Source of the DNA: Siphonodentalium dalli
Taxonomy: Eukaryota > Mollusca > Scaphopoda > Gadilida > Siphonodentaliidae
Direction: 5' to 3'
DNA: 64,000 nucleotides
Assembly: GCA_032622095.1 (NCBI GenBank)
Contig: CP136065.1
Span: 92,447,343 to 92,511,342 of the forward strand
Part shown: in pieces, positions 1 to 9,300 of the stretch
Position numbering within the stretch: position 1 is the first letter of the stretch
Layout: every line of letters starts with the position of its first letter
The notes under the pieces: model-generated
Told to the model about the DNA's origin: nothing
The model's input: the letters and a program-made list of their open reading frames with translations, nothing else
Database searches by the model: none
Translations under genes and position numbers: made by a program

Positions 1-215
1 ATACGTTGGTCATACATTCTGCTGTGGTTATGGAGTCGATTAATTAGGGCATTACTGTACATATATACGTTGGTCATACATTCTGCTGTGGTTATGGAGT
101 CGATTAATTAGGGCATTACTGTATATATATACGTTGGTCATACATTTGACTGTATATATATACGTTGGTCATACATTTGACTGTATATATATACGTTGGT
201 CATACATTTGACAAG
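1..215. repeat. Tandem repeats at the left edge
   Basis: Two copies of a unit of about 66 bp lead into three copies of a 29-bp unit that contains ACGTTGGTCATACATTTGAC. The longer unit carries half of the hairpin element seen complete at 20044 and 22759 (CTGCTGTGGTTA, GGGCATTACTGTA). The array abuts, and may overlap, the 3' end of the sixth CRYM-like exon, so the splice donor of that exon lies at the repeat junction. Confidence 0.85.
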
Positions 216-327
216 ATAATATCACCACTCTCCTTCCGTGCGGCTTCGTAACTGTCCACGTAAACCACTGCTCTCCGAGTGAGGTCAGACTCGAGCTCCT
301 GCTGATGGGGCTGTGCAGCACCAACGC
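206..327 (-). CDS. CRYM: CRYM-like exon 6 (3' boundary approximate)
   Basis: After the acceptor TTGACCTTCCAG the exon completes a split cysteine codon and reads VGAAQPHQQELESDLTRRAV, then VYVDSYEAARKESGDIILS. YVDS...KESGD is the conserved segment with the family's active-site aspartate. A donor GTATGA at 205 would end the exon after an asparagine codon at 206, but this falls exactly where the left-edge tandem repeat begins, so the end may have been altered by repeat growth. The following exon is outside the window. Confidence 0.85.
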
Positions 328-3300
328 CTGGAAGGTCAAAGATGCTCAGAGATGACTTAGTTGAGCATTATATAGTAGCCATGGTAATTATTCAAAAACT
401 AAATATTCTATAAACAGAGCTATACATCCTCTAACTATAGATAATTGAAAAGCTTGAGTACTTAAACCTTTTATGATGGGAGCTTCCTGAAATTTTGCGA
501 AAACCCTGTGCCAATGCGATAGGGAGCCTCGCATATATAAGAGAATACATTGGCCTAACAATATTTACCTTGACCTTGTAAGCCAGTGCTTTCTCGTATG
601 TATATGTGAGGCTCCATATGGCCCTATGGGGGACTCCCATATATAAGAGAATGTACTGATACAGGACAGGCTGCACAGCACAGCTCCCGCCATGAAAGGG
701 TTAACATTGCGAGCATTTGGTTTAGTTTGTCAGACACTATACCGTTTGTGCATGTTGACACACTTCCTGATTTTCAAGACAAACTATTTTTTCTTTTCAA
801 AATGAATCTATAGGAACTTATACACCAGTCAGTTTACACTAGACGACAAAACCATCTTCCAGTTTTTGTTGTTGTTATGATTTTCATAAGATATCAACTC
901 AACCTCAATTTAATTTTTAGAAATGTTTTATAAGAAAAACAATTCATCTGTTTCTGACTCATGAATTATCTTCCTTTGAATTTCAACAGTTATAGTTCAT
1001 AAAAGATGTCTAGTTTAATATGAATGCATGCAGCTCAGTCAAGTCTTGAATTGCCAGCTGTGGTTTTCTACGAGGGTGGACAGTTATTCACATCAGTGCC
1101 ATCTTAAACTGCAAATGTTATTTGTACCCCTTTAGCATCCTTCATCATGCCGTGTTTGGAAATTCTCCAACAAAGTAGCATTATTTTGTATCTAAAATGT
1201 GACATAAGTATGAGGTTTTCCGACTTTATACAAAATAATAGTTGCAAAACTAAACTATCAGAACAATTTCTAAAATGTCCAACAAATGTTATAATGCATG
1301 AATTTACAACTGTTGAACATTATTGACAAAAATTGGAGTAAAACACACCATTATGACAGGGTAGAGTCACTACTCACTTTTGTTTTGTTTAAACAAGTTA
1401 TAACAGAAGTGGACGTGGCGGTTCTACGCTGTCGAGCACAATAGTATGTCGTGCACCATATTATGTCGCAAAGTTACTGTAGTTACAGCATACTCGAGCA
1501 AGTGATTATACACAATGCTCACAGCGATACCTCTTCAGTTACCTATAATGTCTTAACTATAATTGTAGCCATACGCCACAATATAAACTGGGATTAGCAA
1601 GTTAATGAGACTATTTAACCCTTCCATGACTGGTGATTCCTGAAATTTTTCAAAAAAACCTGTGCAATGCATTCTCTTATATATGCGAGTCTATATAAGA
1701 GAATGCATTGGCCTAACAATATTTACATTGACCATGTAAGCCACTGAATTTATCTTATATATGCGAGATTCCCTATGTAAGACTCGCATATATAAGAGAA
1801 TGCACTGGCACACGATATGTAATGCTGCACAAGCGCGGCTCCCGACTGGTTATCAATAGGTCATACTTACAATTTATGTGAGCGCCATCCTTCACCCAGT
1901 CGGATTTCAGGACGGACGTGGGAGAAAACGTGACCGTGACAATAATATCGGCATCTCGCACAGCTTCTTTGACCGTCTCGATGGCTTTGGCTCCGAACTT
2001 CTCAGCGAACTTCACCGCATTGGCGTGTGTTCTGCTCCATACTCTGATCTGAATTATTATGATATCAAAAGGTTATAAATATGCAATGGTTCGGTCGCAT
2101 CTTATACAACTTTACTTCTGTACCGTTATTTCGTTTCGATGCAGCAATCAATCAATCGCACGGAACAAATGTTATTGCATCCATTTCCTCCTTCCATTTG
2201 GACAAAAACTTAGATACACCCACGTATACATACATATAGTATGATTATGTATATTCGTACTAGTAGTCAACATGCACCCGGATCAAAACGGCCATATTGG
2301 CAGTGATCTTGAGCATTTCAACTGATTGTGGATGATGTCACTATAGGAAAAGCGTCAGCACAGCATTGAAGAGAGAGGTATAGACAATGAGAAAGAAAGA
2401 GAAATAGATCGGATATACAAAAAAAGATAGAAAGGTAAACAGAAATAACGAAGAGAAAGAAAAATGCAACAGAAAGAGAGACAGGAAGTCGGGAGGGATG
2501 CGTGAAATGCGACACCCTGGTCTGTATCATTGGAATCGGCTCCAGACCGATATGAGGGTGTCACCCCATCTTTTATGGTACTCGGTGTTATGGTGACTTT
2601 TATGTGGTGTACAGGATTCATACACTCTGTTAACCAGTATTCGGTATTCATATTCCCATTTTAACCAGTATTCGGGATTTAACAACACGAGTGGCGCTGG
2701 CAGACGTTTTTTTAACAAATTTCGAAAAGCATCGTTGGCTCCTATCTAGAGGTCACCCCGAAGATCATTATGAAATTTGGTGACAATCGGATAAGGGATG
2801 TGGTCTGTAGGTAGTGCCGAAGGATTTTGTCACGCAAAGAGTAAAATCCAAGATGGCAGCTGGCAGCCATGTTTTTCAACGAATTTCGGAAAAATCAATG
2901 GCTCCCATTTAGAGGTCACCCCGAGGATGCATATAAAGTTTGGTGATGATCGGAAGAGGGATGTGGTCTGTAGTGTGTGTGCTAAAGGATTTAGTCATGC
3001 AACGAATAAAATACAAGATGGCTGCCGGTGGCTATGTTTTTAATCGAAAATCGTTCAAATTCGATAGCTCTCATCCTAATCATGCCTTTAAATTTCCAAT
3101 ACATTTCTTAGATATATGCGTGCTGCAGGGTGTGCCGATGGATTCAAATTGAAATCCAAGATGGCTGCTGGCGGCCACATGTTTTTTTTATCGAATTTCA
3201 GAAATAATTGATGGCTCCATTCAAAGTTTAGAGGTCACCCCGAAGATCCGTATGAAGTTTGATGACGACCGGATGATGGATGTTGCGTGTAAGGTGCGCC

Positions 3301-6300
3301 AAAGGATTTAGTCGTGCAAAGAGTAAAATCAAAGATGGCTGCCGGCGATCATGTTTTTTTTTTTTTTTAAGAATTTCGGAAATAATCGATGGCTCCCATC
3401 TAGAGGTCATCACGAAAATCCATATGAAGTTTGGTGGCGATTAGATGAGGAATCAGTCTATGTAAACATACACTCAGATTCATACTGATACTGAGTCTAT
3501 TGCATTCCCATCAACTTTTCATTTCTGAACGGTTGTGGGCTTCCCCCAAATTACGTCACACCACACTAAATATAAATCTGAAATTAGTTGTGATTGACAG
3601 GCGTAAACATGGTCACGTGCCAGTGCCGTCATGGCCGCTTCAACCATGTGAAGCCGATTCTAAGAATCGGAATTAATAGTTGCAGGGTTTGTGACTTTTC
3701 GTTCGGCGGTTGTTTTACTGACAATAAAGGGAAGCAGCTAGCTTCCTGGATCCAAAATAATATGTACAATAACTAATTATAAAAAATGTCACTTTATGTG
3801 GATCTCTTGGACTCAGAACGAATTATTTTTTAGATTGGCCAGGCGATTTGTCGCCCATGTTGTCAAAAAATAACACAAATCAACGGCCACGAATCAAAAA
3901 TACATGAATGTCGGGATTATCTGCTAAAACAACTACAGAACTAAAAAAAGTTAAATGACATAACAAAACGATCTATCAGTTCCCCAGTACCGGCAGTAGT
4001 ACCACCGCAGCCAAAACGAGCGAAGAACACCACAATTCTACCACCAACCCCACCGAAACCCTCCCGACCTTACACAGCCGTATTATTAGCTCCAAAGATT
4101 GGCCAGTTGTACCATAATTACAGTTGCCTGCAATCCAAATTCCGGTGATTCTTGATTTTAAACTTTCGACCGCTCGTCAACAATCTACTTTATTTGTCGA
4201 TTTGTGAATTTCTCTTCCGGTATAACATGACGTCATGGATACTATTTTAACAACATTTAGCCACACCTTCGGAATTTCCACACCGAGAGCACGTGACATG
4301 TTACTAGTTTTTATTGGGGCACACATTTCTTGGAGCTAAGTTTTGATTGGCGGTAATTACAAGGAATCCCGGGTTTGGGAAATGAAAACTGAACGAAAGG
4401 TCGTCAGACCCACTATTTTTTATATGTGGGTATGTAGTTTACTCCAGACTGATGAGGAATGTGGTCTGTAGGGTATGCCAAATGATTTAGTCATGCAAAG
4501 AATAAAGTTCAAGATGGCTGCCGGCGGCCATGTTTTTCATCGAAAATCGCTCCCATCTAGAGGTGATCCTAAACATGCCTGTAAATTTTCAAAAGATTTA
4601 TCAATTAATGCGAGCTGCAGGGGTTTGCCAATTGATTCAAATTTGAAATCCAAAATGGTTGCTGGCGGCCATGTGTTTTTAACGAATTTCGGAAAGAATC
4701 AATGGCTCCCATCTAGGGGTCACCCCGAAGATCCTTATGAAGTAAAGATAACTGGCATATGGCCCACTGGTATACGCAGGATTAACCCCTGTATTTTAAC
4801 CAACAACTGTATTCAAGATTCAGGATGTAGGGTGACACACCCGATATATATAACATCATGCGCATGGTGCATGCAATTAAATCACATACCTCAAGCAGAT
4901 GAAAGAGCTCCTTTATCGCAAGTAGATGCGACTCTGCCTGCACTCCAGATCCTAGGATGGCCAATATACGTGAATTGGGTGGCGCCAAATACTGGAATTG
5001 ACAATTAGCCCCGTATATCAGACACGATGATGCTAGCTGCAAAATGCATCATAATAACACAACGAAGGCCAATACATATTCCAAGTAGTTCTGTGACATT
5101 CAATGCAAATTTGGAATTTGGAATTTGGATGTATACCGATTTTTATGGCGTAATTGGAAATCGATGAAAAATACGAGTTCATTTATTTGATGGTGTGTGC
5201 AATATTCTTGCCTAAACATAAAACTATATCAGACCGCTAAAATTTTTCAACCAATTTCCCAAAGAATCCGTTGCACACAGTGTATATACGGTTAAGAAGG
5301 CTGTTGTTCGGAAGGCCAAAGAATTGTCAAAATGTCTTCTTTCCCAAAGCTCGAATTCAGATAGTTGTTCCAGTGCTATTCTGTTAAAGGGGGACTGTAC
5401 ACTAAATCCGGACAAAGTGACCATCTCCTATTATACTCAACAGAATATATGCAGCAAATGAATGCATTTGAGCCATGGGTTAGTGCAAAATACACTCATG
5501 TGCTCTATGAACGGTGTGAATAACATGGCAATTATAATGAACATGAGTTAATGACTCGAGCCATACGTTGATTTTTATTAGAATTACCATGTTGTTTTAC
5601 ATTAACTTATTTGTTGCATATACTCTGTTGAGTATAATAGGAGATGGTCCCATAAATGGCCGGATTTAGTGCACAGTCCTCATTTAAGAGCGACCCGTTG
5701 TCAATTGTGCTGAATTCGATTCTCTTAAAATATTATATCTGGCGTGTGAGAAGTCTTACCGGCCATCACAAGCAACTATATATAAGGCATGCTTACTTTT
5801 GTGGCCACCGCAGACGCACAAGCTGTTCTCATTTCTGTTATGACGTCACCGTCCATTATCTGGAGTGTAGATGCATGGTGCAATTTATTATTTTGGGTTA
5901 AGCTATGTGCATTACGGTATAGATGGAACTTTCTGCAAGGTACTTCAAACCTTGCAGGCATGTTAGCACCATTCTGCCTGCAAGAAACACGGTTGTTCTT
6001 CCCAACGTTGTTGTGCATGTCAATGAACAATATTGACAGCTACCTTTAACCCCGAGACTCCCAATTGTCATTCAGCTTACACTTACATTATTAATATATT
6101 GTGTAGGTTTATAATCCCTGCCAGTCTGGATTTTTTTCTCTTCGCCAAATCTATATATACACCAGGTTACAAATTTGGCTATACACACATAATATGATGT
6201 ATATTTCAGCTTTTTGGCATGGTAATGACACTATTCAAATTTATAGTAATTTATAGCGATTCCAAAAACCCAAGCGATGCATGTTAGTATGCCCTGGGTG

Positions 6301-9300
6301 TTTTACTTGTCTATGGGCCAATGGTCGAAATATGATTAAAAAGGTACTTGGATATTTTCGTATTCGAACCATATGATTAGAAAGGTACTTGGGTATTTTC
6401 GTACTTCGTACTCGTTTCTATTTCAAAGGAAGCATAAGCGATTCTGCATTGTTGTATATTCACGTATCGCTTTGCGGTCATTTCGGGGGTCTCGACATGC
6501 TTTATTGAACTATGGCTTGCTAGTCGCATGCTGAAAGTGCGCTCCGAGTAATTGGATCGGGAATTCGCGCGTTAACACTTTAGCGCACTGCGCGTTGTGG
6601 GCTTCTATTCTTTAACCTGCTTTGTTGCATTGTTGCATTGTTACTTCTTTCTTTCATTTATTTCATTCTGTTTTATATCGGTTTTTAATATGGTATTTAA
6701 CATCGTTTACTGAACTTTTTCAGTTAGATATATGCGACAAATATCGGGATGTTATATTCTAAATGAATTGGAATGGTAATTATTAACCAATTCCCACGTT
6801 ACTTCTTCGTGCTGTTTGTAAATTTTTATGTTTAGTGAACTTTATTCTTGATATCTAAACTGTTGTTTTTTCATTTCTTTGTATGAAAGTTTAGTGTATT
6901 TGCGCAAGCTGGCAACTTGTCAACATATATAATAATGTGTCAATCGTCATAGCGTTCGTCACTTATTTTGGGCAATGGCTATGTGGTCACTGGCTTATCA
7001 ATGCAATGGGCGTTGTATGTTCATGATGTTTGGAAATTCGAGATGAACATTTCAACCAATTGAAACACACGTATGTGCCCTTTGTGAACACATACCATAC
7101 GTGACGTATTGTGTTTAAATATTTGAAATTAAACGTTAGTTTGGCACGACCGATTTTTTAAAAATGTTTTCACATACTACATATATAGCCTTTACCTATA
7201 TACAGATTTTTCACAATCATTACATTAAAGCTGCAATATATTTCAAATATGCCTAATTATATTATCTTGGGGGCATTACCATTTCTGACTATTGTGTTCT
7301 TGTTGTCATACTGTCACCTATAGATACGTTGCTCACCGTGTGTGGAACGCCGTTTGATGTATCGTAGACTACTATCAGAGCGTTGTGAGTAGACACATCC
7401 TTGTTGTGTGGAAATACTGTTACGAGCTTGATTGCCAACGCCTTCTCGTCTCGGATATAGGCCGGCATCATGGCGAAGAGCCTTGTCGAAAAATAATGCA
7501 ATCTATATAACTATGATACAACGAATAACAGTCGAAACAATAGACGTACGTATGGAATACTGTTAGGGCCGGAACAGTACTCGTTCCAAAACAGCATCAA
7601 CCAACCGATATCCCAAGCTGTTGTGGACCGTGACGTATACGTTATCGCATGTGTACATGCAGCGTGATCATATGTGTGTGTCCACTCTGGGACAGCAGCG
7701 TATACCGACAGGGGTGATATAGGAACTATGTTCAGACTAATACATGTATGCAACGCGTCCCAACTCTTGGTGAAAGGGCTTCCGTTTAAATTGTGTCCCC
7801 GTAACCGATGTAATCAGGTCGTGGATAAGATCATCGCAGTCTGAGCTAGACGATGTTGTCGCGGGTTCGATCCCCGACGCGTGCGTGGGAGAACATTGGG
7901 ACCGATATTGAAGCTTGATCTGAGTTGAGGGACATCCAAATGTGCCATTGCGATTGGTACATGGCCATTTCAATAAGAACTGAGAATTTGTTCACACTCC
8001 TGAAGAAAGCACATTTGAAGCAATGAACATCCATAAATCTAAAACATAATAAATATATATATATATATATATAAATACCAACACTATAATACAATATACA
8101 ACATATTTATATTTTGTACTGCTCCTGTGTATATTGTAAATAAAATTGTCATATCCTATCAGGGAGGGAGGGGTGTCTCATCGACACTAATATTATCGAC
8201 AGTGGAAATAATTCCCAGTAAACCAGTAATCAGTGTTGCATGTTTCTTTTTTAAAACCAAAGTCGAATATTTTCGAATATTAGTCATATTTATTCAGGTG
8301 TGATTATTTATTCCTCTTTGTCCAGCTTCTTTGTCATACATTTCGTAACACATTCGACACAAACTTCTGAACTGAATATCCGTGTGCTTCTGGTCGCAAC
8401 GATAACGTCAATCGTGTGACTGTCGTTGTCAATAGAAACGCACACCACGCGTATGATTGCACGTGTAACGTTACCTTCCTGTGCAGTGACCCACAGTCCC
8501 ACACCTCGACTAACTATCGGTGTCGTGCGTTTGTACCGAGAAACCAAGTTATGTTAGAGGACCACTTATGAATACACAATCATTCAGTGGGAATATATAG
8601 GACATAATTTTAACTACCTGTATCACTGTGTACGCGAACAATCATTTTAAAGATACGGGCGGCGTTGGTGGTGGGTATGCTGTTAAAATATTCACCTCCG
8701 TCAAAAACCGCCATAAACAGAAGGAATAGTAAGATATAGACAGACTGTGTTCTTATGCCAATCAGAAATATGGCATAAACAGTATGTTATTGTCAATTTT
8801 CCCCCTCTGTTATGTAAGCAAAAGCAAAAAACGTTACGTTTCCTGGCTTTTGTTTAGATCCGGATATGGTAAACATAAAGAGAATTATTTGTTACTGTTT
8901 TCCTTATATGGAAATAATAAAGAGCGTTTATATCATTATTGTGTGATTAACCAATAGAATTGCACTGTGTTATGAATGTAAACAGAAGCACAACTTCTGT
9001 AGCACGAGTAGTCTCTTGTTTACGCACACCATCTTACGTCTTGACGACAATATACTATTTACGCGCTGATTATGTTTGGCATATGAGCGGAACTGTATAT
9101 ATTTTGGTGTTCCTTCTGTTGATGGCGATTTGAACAAATATAAATATTTATGCAACGAACGCCGCCCGTGCCTTTAGTGTGTTAATAAATTCGCGTTATA
9201 TAGCTACCCCGAGACATTGGAGCTAGGACATGGAGTCCAATTGACAATAATAATGTTCTGAATTTTATGTAAGAATTAGTTGGGCTTAAAGTGCAAATAA

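Noticed and set aside
4475-5008. Plus-strand ORF of 177 codons, one of the longest in the window
   Set aside because: It is repeat family G followed by the antisense of CRYM-like exon 4; the minus-strand reading is clearly the real one.
7812-7878. tRNA gene (strong B box)
   Set aside because: No acceptor stem can be paired and the text continues into a SINE body and AT tail.
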